64,000 nt of DNA. Origin: Herbiconiux sp. A18JL235 (lineage in GTDB: Bacteria > Actinomycetota > Actinomycetes > Actinomycetales > Microbacteriaceae). Positions 41,293-51,574 of this stretch are shown piece after piece. The DNA lies in the NCBI RefSeq assembly GCF_040939305.1, contig NZ_CP162511.1, positions 3,658,001 through 3,722,000 of the forward strand, given 5' to 3'. The position numbers were made by a program, and so were the translations under genes. Every line of letters begins with the position of its first letter. Within the stretch, counting starts at the first letter, position 1. The notes beneath the pieces were generated by a model. The model saw only the letters and a program-made list of their open reading frames with translations. It had not been told where the DNA came from and did not search any database.

Positions 41293-42278
41293 GCAGCGCT
41301 CCCCTCGCGCAGGAGCTGCAGCGCGTCGACGGCGCGCTCGAGGGCGCGCCGCGCCGCGGGCACGCGCACGGTCTGGTCGATCCAGCCGTGGATGAGCGTC
41401 GGCTGCGGCAGCACCACCGTCTCGACACCCTCCGCGACCAGGCGTGCGGCGTAAGCGTCGCCCTCGTCGCGGAGCGGGTCGATGCCCGCGGTGGTGACCA
41501 CGGCCGGCGCGACCCCGGCGAGCGACCGGGCGGCCTGCGGCGCGAAGCGCGGGTCACCCGGGTCGGCGGTGCCCGCGTAGCTCTCCCAGTAGTACCGCAT
41601 CGCCTGGCGCGTGAGCAGATAGCCGTCGCCATAGCGCTGGTGCGATTCCGACGACATGGCGGGGTCGAGCCCAGGGTAGAACAGCAGCTGCGCGTCGAGG
41701 CGCAGGCCGAGTTCGCGCGCCGCGAGCGCGAGCGCCGCGGCGAGGTTGCCCCCGGCGCTGTCGCCCGCCACCGCGAGCCAGCCGTCGCTGCGCTCCCGCT
41801 CCGCCCGCAGCACGGCGAGCGCGTCGTCGTACGCGGCGGGGAACGGATGCTCGGGCGCCAGACGGTAGTCGACCGCCACGACTCTCACGCGCATCCGTTC
41901 GGCCAGGAAGCGGGCCGTGGGCGCCGCAGAGTCGAGGTCGCCGAGCACCCAGCCGCCCCCGTGCACGAAGACGACGGTGCCCACGTCGGCACCGGCCCCG
42001 CGCGGCACCCAGGTGCGGACAGGAACACGCACGTGCCCCTCCGACCCCGCCACCTCTCCGTCGGTGACCTCGCCGTCGAACGGAGCCGGCGCATCCGGCC
42101 CCTGCAGCAGGGCGATCAGCTCGCCGAAGCCGCGGCGCAACTCGGCTGCGTCGGTGCCGTCGCCCACGGGCGGCGCCGCGGCGTTCAGCTGGGGCAGCAG
42201 TTGCGCGAGCACGGGGTCGAGCCCTGCAGCCTTCGGGTCGGCGTCGGGCGACCGCGGTGCGGCCTCGTGGTCTGCCAT
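41289..42278 (-). CDS. Alpha/beta hydrolase, hormone-sensitive-lipase-like esterase
   Basis: 329 aa. The oxyanion motif is VFVHGGGWVLGDLDS, the nucleophile GDSAGGNLAAALAL, the Asp is in TTAGIDPLRDEGDAYA, and the His is in PTLIHGWIDQT. This is the HSL/GDSAG esterase family that cleaves short acyl esters. In this operon it could release a polyol or sugar from an acylated precursor after import, since no export signal is visible. ATG at 42276-42278; its stop overlaps the dehydrogenase start (ATGA). Confidence 0.85.
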   Translation of the reverse strand: MADHEAAPRSPDADPKAAGLDPVLAQLLPQLNAAAPPVGDGTDAAELRRGFGELIALLQGPDAPAPFDGEVTDGEVAGSEGHVRVPVRTWVPRGAGADVGTVVFVHGGGWVLGDLDSAAPTARFLAERMRVRVVAVDYRLAPEHPFPAAYDDALAVLRAERERSDGWLAVAGDSAGGNLAAALALAARELGLRLDAQLLFYPGLDPAMSSESHQRYGDGYLLTRQAMRYYWESYAGTADPGDPRFAPQAARSLAGVAPAVVTTAGIDPLRDEGDAYAARLVAEGVETVVLPQPTLIHGWIDQTVRVPAARRALERAVDALQLLREGSAA

Positions 42279-42331
42279 GAGTGGCGGTTCCTTTCGGGTG
42301 TTCGTGATGCCGGTGAGAGCGGTGCCGCGCG

Positions 42332-43366
42332 TCAGCGCCGCTTGTACAGCTGCTGACGCCGGAGGTAGTCGACGGCGACCGCGCAGACGAGGATGGCGCC
42401 GACCACGATGTTGTTGTACTGCGGCGGGATCGACGCGACGATGAGCGCGTTGTCGATGAGCGAGAGCAGCACCGCGCCGACGGCGACGCCGGTGATGTTG
42501 CCGAGCCCGCCGAGGAGGCTCACTCCGCCGATGAGCACGGCGGTGACGACGACGAGGGTCGTCGCCGATCCGCCCGCCTCCACCTGCCCGGCGCCCACGC
42601 GTGCCGAGTACAGCAGCCCCGCGATACCGCCGGTGACCGCGGCGATCACGTAGAGCGCCAGGTCGAGCCGCTTCACCCGCAGGCCGTTCCCGATGGCGGC
42701 CTGCCGGTTGCCACCGAGCGCCCGCACGTTCACGCCGAACCGGGTGTGCTCGAGCACGAACCAGGCGGCTACGCCGACCAGCACCGCGATCCAGATGACG
42801 TTCGGGATGCCGATGAAGTACCCCTGACCCAGCCGCACGAAGTCGGTCGGCAGCGGCAGCACGTCGAGCCCACCGGTGATGAGCGCGTTGATGCCGAGCG
42901 CCATGAAGAAGGTGCCGAGCGTCGCGATGATGGGCGGCACGTGCCAGTAGGTGATGATGAGGTGGTTGAGCACGCCCACCAGCGCCGCCACGACGAGCGC
43001 GGCGAGGATGGCGACGGGCACCCACACCCCGAGCTTCATGAGCGAGGTGCCTGTGAGCGCGGCGAGGGTGAAGACGGCTCCGACCGAGAAGTCGAGCCCG
43101 CCGCCGATGATGAGGAGGGCTGCGCCGCAGCCCATCACGAAGTAGATCACCGAGCTGCGGAGGATCTCGGTGAGGTTGTCGACCGAGATGAACGCGGGGT
43201 TCGCCACGGTCGCCGCGATGACGATCACCGCGACCACGGCGAGCAGCGACGCCTCCTGCCGGAGCAGCACCGTCGCGATGCGGCGGGTCGACCGCGGTGC
43301 CGGATGCGCATCCGTCGTCGCACCCGCCGGTGCGGTCGTCGGGGTGTTCGGCGCGGTGCGCGTCAT
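42332..43366 (-). CDS. Sugar ABC transporter permease
   Basis: 344 aa, BPD_transp_2 (RbsC-like), about ten membrane segments with GAALLIIGGGLDFSVGAVFTLAAL as the hallmark and GVSLLGGLGNITGVAVGAVLLSLI near the end. ATG overlaps the ATPase stop. Pairs with the 44151-45164 binding protein. Confidence 0.9.
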   Translation of the reverse strand: MTRTAPNTPTTAPAGATTDAHPAPRSTRRIATVLLRQEASLLAVVAVIVIAATVANPAFISVDNLTEILRSSVIYFVMGCGAALLIIGGGLDFSVGAVFTLAALTGTSLMKLGVWVPVAILAALVVAALVGVLNHLIITYWHVPPIIATLGTFFMALGINALITGGLDVLPLPTDFVRLGQGYFIGIPNVIWIAVLVGVAAWFVLEHTRFGVNVRALGGNRQAAIGNGLRVKRLDLALYVIAAVTGGIAGLLYSARVGAGQVEAGGSATTLVVVTAVLIGGVSLLGGLGNITGVAVGAVLLSLIDNALIVASIPPQYNNIVVGAILVCAVAVDYLRRQQLYKRR

Positions 43367-44151
43367 GATGCCTCCTCGAGGGTGCGGCGCGAGGGGGTGT
43401 CGCGCGGGATGGCGCCCGTGATCATGCCGATGATCTCGTCGCGGGTGGTCTCGCTCGCGCGGCGGGTGCCGACGCTGGTGCCGAGCCTCAGCACGGTGAT
43501 GCGGTCGGCGTGGGTGAACACGAAGTCGAGGTCGTGGCTGATGCAGATGACGGCCTTGCCCGCCCCGCGCAGCTCGTCGATCATGCGCCCGACGTGGGCG
43601 GTCTCCTGCACGCCGAGGGCGGCGGTGGGCTCGTCGAGCAGCATGATCGGCTTGTCCATGCGCACGGCACGGGCGATGGCGACGACCTGACGCTGCCCGC
43701 CCGAGAGCAGGCCGACCGGGGTCTTCACATCGCCGACGCGCACGTTGAGGTCGGCGAGCACCTTGGCGGCCTCGCGGTCCATGCGCCGGCGGTCGAGCAC
43801 GACCCCGAAGCGCTTCGGCAGGTTGCCGAGCGCCATGTTCGTGGCGATGTCGAGGCACTCGACCAGGGCGAGGTCTTGGTAGACGACCGCGATGCCCTTC
43901 TCGAGCGCATCGCTGGCGCCGTGCACCGCATCCATCGCCTCGCCGTCGACGAGGATCTCGCCGCCGTCGCTCTTGTGGATGCCCGTGACGATCTTGATGG
44001 TGGTCGACTTGCCGGCGCCGTTGTCACCCACGATGGCGTGGACCTCGCCGCGGTAGGCGGCGAAGTCCACGTCTTCCAGGGCGGCGACCGAACCGAACGA
44101 CTTGCGGATGCCCCGCAGCTCGAGCGCCGGAGTGGAAGAAGGGGTGCTCAT
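43363..44151 (-). CDS. Sugar ABC transporter ATP-binding protein, single NBD
   Basis: 262 aa. Walker A GDNGAGKST, signature LLSGGQRQVVAIARAV, Walker B IMLLDEPTAALGVQE, and H-loop CISHDLDFVFTHADRI. It has one nucleotide-binding domain, unlike the duplicated RbsA form at 6836-8425, so it must act as a homodimer. Starts at the ATG of TGATG, directly after the binding-protein stop. Confidence 0.9.
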   Translation of the reverse strand: MSTPSSTPALELRGIRKSFGSVAALEDVDFAAYRGEVHAIVGDNGAGKSTTIKIVTGIHKSDGGEILVDGEAMDAVHGASDALEKGIAVVYQDLALVECLDIATNMALGNLPKRFGVVLDRRRMDREAAKVLADLNVRVGDVKTPVGLLSGGQRQVVAIARAVRMDKPIMLLDEPTAALGVQETAHVGRMIDELRGAGKAVICISHDLDFVFTHADRITVLRLGTSVGTRRASETTRDEIIGMITGAIPRDTPSRRTLEEAS

Positions 44152-45164
44152 CAGGCCCACCCCTGCTCCAGCAGCTCGGCGTAGTCGTCTTTCGTGGCCA
44201 TGCGGGTGCCGACGTCGATGAGGGTCGCCGATCCTCCCGCCGCCTCGCCGCTCTCGATGCGGTCGACGACGGCGTCGAGCGCATCCGCACCGGCGTCGCA
44301 GAGCGCCTGCAGCAGGAAGCGGTACTCCGCGCCGCTCTCGAGGGCCTCCTTGCCGCCGTTGTCGGGACCGTTGCCGATGAACGCGACCTTGCCGGTGAGG
44401 CCCTTGGCCTCGATCGCCGAGACGGCGCCCTGGGTGACGGTGCCCATGTTCGTGGCGATGACGTTGACCTCCGGATGCGCGGTGAGGAGCGCGTTCGTCT
44501 GCGCGAGCGCCTTCGCCGAGTCGTCGCCGGTGTAGACCTCTCCGACGATCTCCACGTCGTCGGTGTCGGCGACCGCGGCCTTCACGCCGTCCATGAACGA
44601 CTTTCCGATGCCGGTGTCGCCCGGGGCGATGAGGCCGAGCTTCTTGTCGCCCGGGAGCTTCTCGACCTCGGCGACGTAGATCTTGCCGAGCTCGGTCCAG
44701 TCGATGCCCACGTTGATGTCGGCGCCGCTGCCGTCGGCTCCGTCGCCGTACATCGTGGCGGTGACGATCCCGGCGTCACGGGCCTGGTCGAGCAGTGGGC
44801 CGAACGCGTCGCTGGCGGGGAGGGTGATGATTCCCGACTTCTTGTTGGCGATGGCGCTCTGGATCTGCTCGATCATGGTGGTCGGGTCCATCGCCTGGCC
44901 GGTCGGGCCCGACTCGTTGAAGTCGACGCCGCGCGCCTCGGCGGCGTCGGCCATGCAGTCGCCGATGAGGCGCCAGGCCGGGTAGTTGGGCAGCGGGTTG
45001 ACGAACTGGATGCTCGTGGTGCCGGCGCCGGCGCCACTGCCGTTGCCCGCTCCGTTCGCGGAGTCGGAGGACGTCGTCATCCCCGGTCCGTCGCTGCAGC
45101 CGGTGAGGGCGAGGGCGATGACGGTCGCGCCGCCGAGCGCTAGCGGGAGGAGTCTCGATCGCAT
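44151..45164 (-). CDS. Sugar ABC transporter substrate-binding lipoprotein
   Basis: 337 aa. Lipobox LTGC, a Gly/Ser/Ala linker, then an RbsB-type periplasmic binding protein: IQFVNPLPNYPAWRLIGDCM, SGIITLPASDAFGPLL, GDTGIGKSFMDGV, AEVNVIATNMG-like HPEVNVIATNMGT and the C-terminal TRMATKDDYAELLEQGW. Start at the ATG 45162-45164 with GAAAGG upstream. First structural gene after the DeoR regulator. The ligand is probably a pentitol, hexitol or related sugar judging from the mannitol-dehydrogenase-family enzyme downstream. Confidence 0.87.
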   Translation of the reverse strand: MRSRLLPLALGGATVIALALTGCSDGPGMTTSSDSANGAGNGSGAGAGTTSIQFVNPLPNYPAWRLIGDCMADAAEARGVDFNESGPTGQAMDPTTMIEQIQSAIANKKSGIITLPASDAFGPLLDQARDAGIVTATMYGDGADGSGADINVGIDWTELGKIYVAEVEKLPGDKKLGLIAPGDTGIGKSFMDGVKAAVADTDDVEIVGEVYTGDDSAKALAQTNALLTAHPEVNVIATNMGTVTQGAVSAIEAKGLTGKVAFIGNGPDNGGKEALESGAEYRFLLQALCDAGADALDAVVDRIESGEAAGGSATLIDVGTRMATKDDYAELLEQGWA

Positions 45165-45227
45165 GGTGTGCCTTTCGTGGTGATGGGTTCTCGGTGTTCG
45201 GGTTGTGGGGTGTTCGGGTCGTGCGTC

Positions 45228-45998
45228 CTAGACGCGCTCGACGTGGGGGCCGAGCGCGGCGAATCGTTGTGCCTGCCGGAGCGGCAGTGCCTCTTCGGTG
45301 ATGAGCAGCTCGAAGTCCTGCACCTTCGCGAAGGTGCAGAAGCTCGTCACACCGAACTTCGTGTGGATGCCGATGAAGATGCGGCGCCGCGACACGGCGA
45401 CGGCCGTACGCTTCACCTCGGCCACGGCGGGGTCGGGCGTGGTGAGCCCGCTCTCGACCGTGATGCCGTTGGCGCCGAGGATGGCGAGGTCGAGGTTCAG
45501 CTGGGCCAGCATCGCGGTGGCCCAGTGGTCGACGGTCGCCAGGGTGCGGCTGCGCACCCTCCCGCCGAGGAGCAGCACCGAGTGGTGCGGCGCCTTGCCG
45601 ATCGCCACCGCGTTCGCGAGCGACGCCGTCACGACGGTGAGCGGCTGGGTGAGCTCGGCGATCGCCTCGGCGATGAGCATCGGGGTGTAGCCCTCGTCGA
45701 GGAAGATGGTCTGCGCGTCGCCGATCGCCTCCACGGCCGCCGCGGCGATGCGCCGCTTCTCGGCGAGCCTGGTCTGGGCCCGGTGGTCCATCGCGGTCTC
45801 GAAGCTCCCGCTCTCGACCGGCATCGCCGCGCCGTGCACGCGCTGCAGCAGGTGGCGGTCTTCGAGCACCCGCAGGTCGCGGCGCACGGTCTCGACGGCG
45901 ACCCCAAGAGCGGTGGCGATCTCCTGCACCTCCTGGCGACCGCCCGACCTCACCAGGTCGAGGATGCGCTTGCGGCGCTCTTCACCCGAACGGGCCAT
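45228..45998 (-). CDS. DeoR family transcriptional regulator
   Basis: 256 aa. N-terminal HTH_DeoR: RRKRILDLVRSGGRQEVQEIATALGVAVETVRRDLRVLEDRHLLQRVHGAA. The C-terminal sugar-phosphate sensor domain (DeoRC) has IFLDEGYTPM, the ..TVVTAS.. and TFAKVQDFELLITEEALP segments. ATG at 45996-45998 with GGGAG upstream. It precedes the polyol-type operon on the same strand and very likely represses it until a phosphorylated sugar effector appears. Confidence 0.92.
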   Translation of the reverse strand: MARSGEERRKRILDLVRSGGRQEVQEIATALGVAVETVRRDLRVLEDRHLLQRVHGAAMPVESGSFETAMDHRAQTRLAEKRRIAAAAVEAIGDAQTIFLDEGYTPMLIAEAIAELTQPLTVVTASLANAVAIGKAPHHSVLLLGGRVRSRTLATVDHWATAMLAQLNLDLAILGANGITVESGLTTPDPAVAEVKRTAVAVSRRRIFIGIHTKFGVTSFCTFAKVQDFELLITEEALPLRQAQRFAALGPHVERV

Positions 45999-46109
45999 CT
46001 CCCGACCTCCTCGTCGACGCGGGATGTGCCGCACGATGCGGTCACTGAGATCATCATGCGGGCTGGAATTGCCCGTGTCCCGACCGATTCGAGGGAAGTT
46101 CCGCCCGAG

Positions 46110-46838
46110 TTAAGCCCGCATGCGGGCCGCCGCCCGCCGCACGCGCTCCTCCCGGTCGGCCTGGTGGGCGGCCCCCGCCGCGCGGAACGCCTCGAGCACG
46201 GCAGTCGGAGCCGTGCTCGGGGAGCCCGCCGTGAAGGGCGGCGCCGGGTCGTACTCGAGGTGCAGCTGGATGCGCTCGGCGACGTCGCGGCCGCACAGCT
46301 CGGCGACCACCGAGAGGGCGAAGTCGATGCCGGCGGTCACCCCGCCGCCCGTGATGCGGTCACGGTCGTGGCACACGCGGCTGCGCTCGGGCGTCGCGCC
46401 GAACTCGGCGAGCAGCTCGAATGCCGACCAGTGCGTCGTCGCCCGGTAGCCCTGCAGCAGACCCGCCGCGCCGAGCAGGAGCGCCCCCGTGCAGACCGAA
46501 GTGACGTAGCGGGCGCGCTCCGCCTGCGAGCGGAGGAAGTCGAGCGTCTCGTCGTCGTCGAGCAGCAGGTCGACGCCGTGCCCGCCCGGAACGCAGAGCA
46601 CGTCGAGCTGCGGGCAGGCGGCGTAGGTGACCGTGGGGGTGAGCGTGATGACCGCGTCGGTCGGCACCGGGTCGGGCGTCTTGCCGATGACGTCGACGGA
46701 TGCGCCGGGAACGTCGGCGAACACCTGCAGCGGCCCGGTGAGGTCGAGCTGCGTGACGTTCGAGAAGACGAGGAGGCCGATGCGGAGGCCCGGGGTGGGC
46801 GCGGAGGCGGGGCTGGGTGCGGGGTCGGGTGAGGTCAT
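46110..46838 (-). CDS. DJ-1/PfpI family protein, isonitrile hydratase-like
   Basis: 242 aa. The nucleophile elbow is VTSVCTGALLLGAAGLLQGYRATTHW with the reactive Cys, and the Glu/Asp partner is in the N-terminal VFSNVTQLDLTGPLQVFADVPG. The arrangement matches isonitrile hydratase (InhA) and the sensor part of AraC-type regulators, but no HTH follows. It may hydrate isocyanides to formamides, or act as a stress chaperone. ATG at 46836-46838. Divergent from dinB. Confidence 0.8.
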   Translation of the reverse strand: MTSPDPAPSPASAPTPGLRIGLLVFSNVTQLDLTGPLQVFADVPGASVDVIGKTPDPVPTDAVITLTPTVTYAACPQLDVLCVPGGHGVDLLLDDDETLDFLRSQAERARYVTSVCTGALLLGAAGLLQGYRATTHWSAFELLAEFGATPERSRVCHDRDRITGGGVTAGIDFALSVVAELCGRDVAERIQLHLEYDPAPPFTAGSPSTAPTAVLEAFRAAGAAHQADREERVRRAAARMRA

Positions 46839-46949
46839 GGTCACATCGTGGGGGATGCATCCGCTGGTGCGCTGACCGGGCGCAGCCGTGTGGTGACCGA
46901 TGTCGGTGGGCGGTGCGAGCATCCTGTCAGGACGGTGACGGGAGGCGGC

Positions 46950-48245
46950 ATGAGGGGCGAGGCGACCGTGCTGCACGCCGACCTCGACGCGTTCTACGCC
47001 TCGGTCGAGCAGCGTGACGCACCGGCGCTGCGCGGGCGGCCGGTGATCGTCGGCGGCGGGGTGGTGCTGGCGGCGAGCTACGAGGCGAAAGCACGCGGGG
47101 TGCGCACGGCGATGGGTGGGCGGCAGGCGCGCGAGCTGTGCCCCGATGCGGTGGTGGTGCCGCCGCGGATGGAGGCGTACTCCGAGGCCAGCCGCGCGGT
47201 GTTCGCGATCTTCCGTGACACGACGCCCCTCGTGGAAGGTCTGTCGATCGACGAGGCTTTCCTCGAGGTCGGCGGTCTGAGGCGGCTCGTGGGCACCCCC
47301 GAGCAGGTGGCCGTGCGGCTGCGCGCCCGGGTGCGGGCGGAGGCCGGGCTGGCCATCTCGGTGGGGGTGGCGCGCACGAAGTTCCTCGCCAAGGTGGCGA
47401 GCGCGGTGAGCAAGCCCGACGGGCTGCTGGTCGTCGAACCCGAGCGCGAGCAGGAGTTCCTGCTGCCCCTGCCGGTCGAGCGGCTCTGGGGCGTGGGGGC
47501 GAAGACCGCCGCGAAGCTGCACGGGCTCGGCATCAGAACGGTCGGGCAGCTCGCCGAGCTCGAGGAGGCGACGGCCGAGCGGCTGCTCGGGCGCGCCGCC
47601 GGGGCGCACCTGCACGCTCTCGCGCGGCTGCGCGACCCGCGGCCGGTCGACACGACGCGACGCCGCTCGTCGATCGGGTCGCAGCGGGCGCTCGGCGGTG
47701 GTCCGCGGTCGCGGGCGCGGTCACCCGAGGAGCTCGAACTCATCCTCACGCAGATCGTCGACCGGCTCGCCAGGCGGCTGCGCGACGGAGACCGGGTGTG
47801 CCGCACGGTCGTGCTGCGGCTGCGCTTCGGCGACTTCGAGAAGGCGACGCGGTCGCGCACGGTGGGCACCGCATCCGATCGCACCTCGGTGCTGCTCGGC
47901 GTCGCGCGCGAGCTGCTGGCCGCGGCGCAGCCCGAGATCGCCGCGCGTGGCATCACGCTGATCGGGCTCTCATTCGGGCAGTTGGCGCGTGCCGACAGCA
48001 TCCCGCTCGAACTGCCGATCGACTGGGACGACGCGCACCGGCCGGGTGCCGCCCGCGGCCTCAGCGCCGGCGCCGGCCGCAGCCTCGGCCTCGGCCTCGG
48101 CGCGGGCGTGAGCTTCGACCCGCCCCGGCTCGACACCGTGCTCGACGCCGTGCGCGACCGCTTCGGCGCCGACTCGGTCTCGCGTGCCGCGCACCTGCAC
48201 CACGACCCCGGGCTCTCGGCGCCCCTGCTGCCCGAGCACGAGTGA
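46950..48245 (+). CDS. dinB: DNA polymerase IV (Y-family)
   Basis: 431 aa. Catalytic carboxylates are in VLHADLDAFYASVEQ and GLSIDEAFLEV; ISVGVARTKFLAKVAS is the conserved palm/thumb motif. The helix-hairpin-helix (WGVGAKTAAKLHGLGIRTVGQL) and little finger follow. The C-terminus has a Gly/Ala/Arg-rich stretch (AARGLSAGAGRSLGLGLGAG) and no clear beta-clamp peptide. Error-prone lesion bypass. ATG at 46950 with GGGAGG 6 nt upstream; I reject the earlier in-frame starts. No LexA box is obvious nearby. Confidence 0.92.
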   Translation: MRGEATVLHADLDAFYASVEQRDAPALRGRPVIVGGGVVLAASYEAKARGVRTAMGGRQARELCPDAVVVPPRMEAYSEASRAVFAIFRDTTPLVEGLSIDEAFLEVGGLRRLVGTPEQVAVRLRARVRAEAGLAISVGVARTKFLAKVASAVSKPDGLLVVEPEREQEFLLPLPVERLWGVGAKTAAKLHGLGIRTVGQLAELEEATAERLLGRAAGAHLHALARLRDPRPVDTTRRRSSIGSQRALGGGPRSRARSPEELELILTQIVDRLARRLRDGDRVCRTVVLRLRFGDFEKATRSRTVGTASDRTSVLLGVARELLAAAQPEIAARGITLIGLSFGQLARADSIPLELPIDWDDAHRPGAARGLSAGAGRSLGLGLGAGVSFDPPRLDTVLDAVRDRFGADSVSRAAHLHHDPGLSAPLLPEHE

Positions 48246-48303
48246 GGGAATGGGGCGCGTGGTCACCCCGCCTGTCGCTCTCGAGTGCGGGCGGCGCTCG
48301 TCT

Positions 48304-48355
48304 TGGTCGCGCAAAGCGCTCTCTCGGGGCTTTGCGAGAGCACTTCGTGCGACCA
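48304..48355. repeat. Intergenic palindrome, subfamily B copy 3
   Basis: 52 nt, 20-12-20. Starts TGGTCGCGCAAAGCGCTCTC and ends GAGAGCACTTCGTGCGACCA. Copy 4 begins 145 nt downstream and the flanks (GGCGGCGCTCGTC) are also duplicated. The gap 48246-48535 after dinB contains this pair and no gene. Confidence 0.9.
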
Positions 48356-48448
48356 GCGCTGTGCAGGACGCCGTGGGGCCATCGGGGGTGAGGGGTGGGG
48401 CTCGTGGTGACCCCGCGCGTCGCACACGAGCCCAGGCGGCGCTCGTCC

Positions 48449-48500
48449 TGGTCGCGCAAAGTGCTCTCTCGGGGTTTTTTGAGAGCACTTCGTGCGACCA
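48449..48500. repeat. Intergenic palindrome, subfamily B copy 4
   Basis: 52 nt, 20-nt arms with two mismatches and a 12-nt spacer TCGGGGTTTTTT. Starts TGGTCGCGCAAAGTGCTCTC and ends GAGAGCACTTCGTGCGACCA. Nearly identical right arm to copy 3. Its end is 35 nt before the next start codon. Confidence 0.9.
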
Positions 48501-48535
48501 ACGGTGCGCGGGGCGCTGCGGGCTAGGCTCAGCGC

Positions 48536-48811
48536 ATGAGTGAGTCGCCGGAGCACACCCCTTCATCCACGCCGCCCAGCACCCCTCCCTCGGCAGAGCA
48601 ACTGGAGGCGTCGGAGCACACCGAGAAGCGTACAGTGGCCGGCGAGACCAGGTACTACGTGAAAGACCTCGAGAAGCACTTGAAGATCTGGGGGCATCCG
48701 AACCCCGACGGCCTCGTGGCGTACTTCACCCCCGAGGGGACGTTCCATGCCGACGGCGTCGACTACGACCACCGGCGCGCCCTCATCGGCATGATGGGCG
48801 GCGTCGTCTAG
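48536..48811 (+). CDS. Small conserved-type hypothetical protein
   Basis: 91 aa. A Ser/Thr/Pro/Glu-rich N-terminus of about 30 residues precedes a compact basic/aromatic domain: KRTVAGETRYYVKDLEKHLKIWGHPNPDGLVAYFTPEGTFHADGVDY. No signal peptide. Family not recognised. The ATG at 48536 lies exactly 6 nt after TAGGCT, which supports it as a real leaderless gene rather than a chance frame. A subfamily-A palindrome follows 15 nt after the stop. Confidence 0.65.
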   Translation: MSESPEHTPSSTPPSTPPSAEQLEASEHTEKRTVAGETRYYVKDLEKHLKIWGHPNPDGLVAYFTPEGTFHADGVDYDHRRALIGMMGGVV

Positions 48812-48826
48812 TCACCCTCTCCCACT

Positions 48827-48882
48827 TTCTCGCGGACAAAGTCCGTGAAGAACTCCGTTGTCACGGACTTTGTCCGCGAGAA
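48827..48882. repeat. Intergenic palindrome, subfamily A copy 2
   Basis: Perfect 22-nt arms (48827-48848 and 48861-48882), 12-nt spacer AGAACTCCGTTG. Contains GCGGACAAAGTCCGTGA. Lies upstream of tRNA-Cys. Confidence 0.92.
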
Positions 48883-48964
48883 CGTGGAGGGAGTTCGTGC
48901 GGCCCGTCACAGAAGGACTTGTTCGGGCGGGCGGCGCGGGGGTCGGGGATGATCGAGGTCATCG

Positions 48965-49035
48965 CGCGGTGTGCCCGAGAGGTCAGGGAGCGGCCTGCAA
49001 AGCCGTCTACGCCGGTTCGAATCCGGTCGCCGCGT
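48965..49035 (+). tRNA. tRNA-Cys (GCA)
   Basis: 71-nt cloverleaf. Acceptor CGCGGTG pairs with CGCCGCG, D-arm CCC/GGG around GAGAGGTCA, anticodon arm GCGGC-CTGCAAA-GCCGT with anticodon GCA, variable CTAC, and T-arm GCCGG-TTCGAAT-CCGGT. The discriminator base is T, as expected for tRNA-Cys. CCA is not encoded (the sequence continues CTCCC). Position 1 is C rather than the usual G, with G at 72. Subfamily-A palindromes flank it at 48827 and 49148. In the 464-nt gap 48812-49275 nothing else is recognised besides these elements. Confidence 0.95.
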
Positions 49036-49147
49036 CTCCCGCACGTCGTCGCGCCAGTGGTGACAGGCGCGCCTCGGCACCCGTCCCGCCTCGGGGAGCC
49101 GTCGCTCCCACCTCACCTAACCCACCCCGGAACGCCCTCTCCGAGCG

Positions 49148-49203
49148 TTCTCCCGCACAAAGTCCGTGATGACTGAGTCCTTCACGGACTTCGTGCGGGA
49201 AAA
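49148..49203. repeat. Intergenic palindrome, subfamily A copy 3
   Basis: 22-nt arms (49148-49169 and 49182-49203) with two mismatches and a 12-nt spacer. Left arm contains CCGCACAAAGTCCGTGA, right arm TCACGGACTTCGTGCGGG. The right arm shares ACTTCGTGCG with subfamily B, linking the two types. Lies between tRNA-Cys (+) and recQ (-). Confidence 0.9.
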
Positions 49204-49275
49204 CGGGGCGGATGGGCGGGGCGGGACCCCGGGCGGGACCCCCGGCCGAAAGCCCCGGGCAGGGCCCGGGCGGGG

Positions 49276-51471
<2,196 letters not shown>

Positions 51472-51574
51472 GTCTCGAGCCTAGTTCGCGCCGCGGACAT
51501 CACGGCTTGTCCACAAGCCCTCCCCACCGGGCACGCCCATGACGGGCCTGTGCAGGAGTCACGACCGGCCCACC

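Noticed and set aside
46848..46949. Longer dinB starting at 46848
   Set aside because: The added 34 residues have no Y-family similarity, and the ATG at 46950 has a GGGAGG ribosome site and begins just before the conserved HADLDAFYASVEQ.
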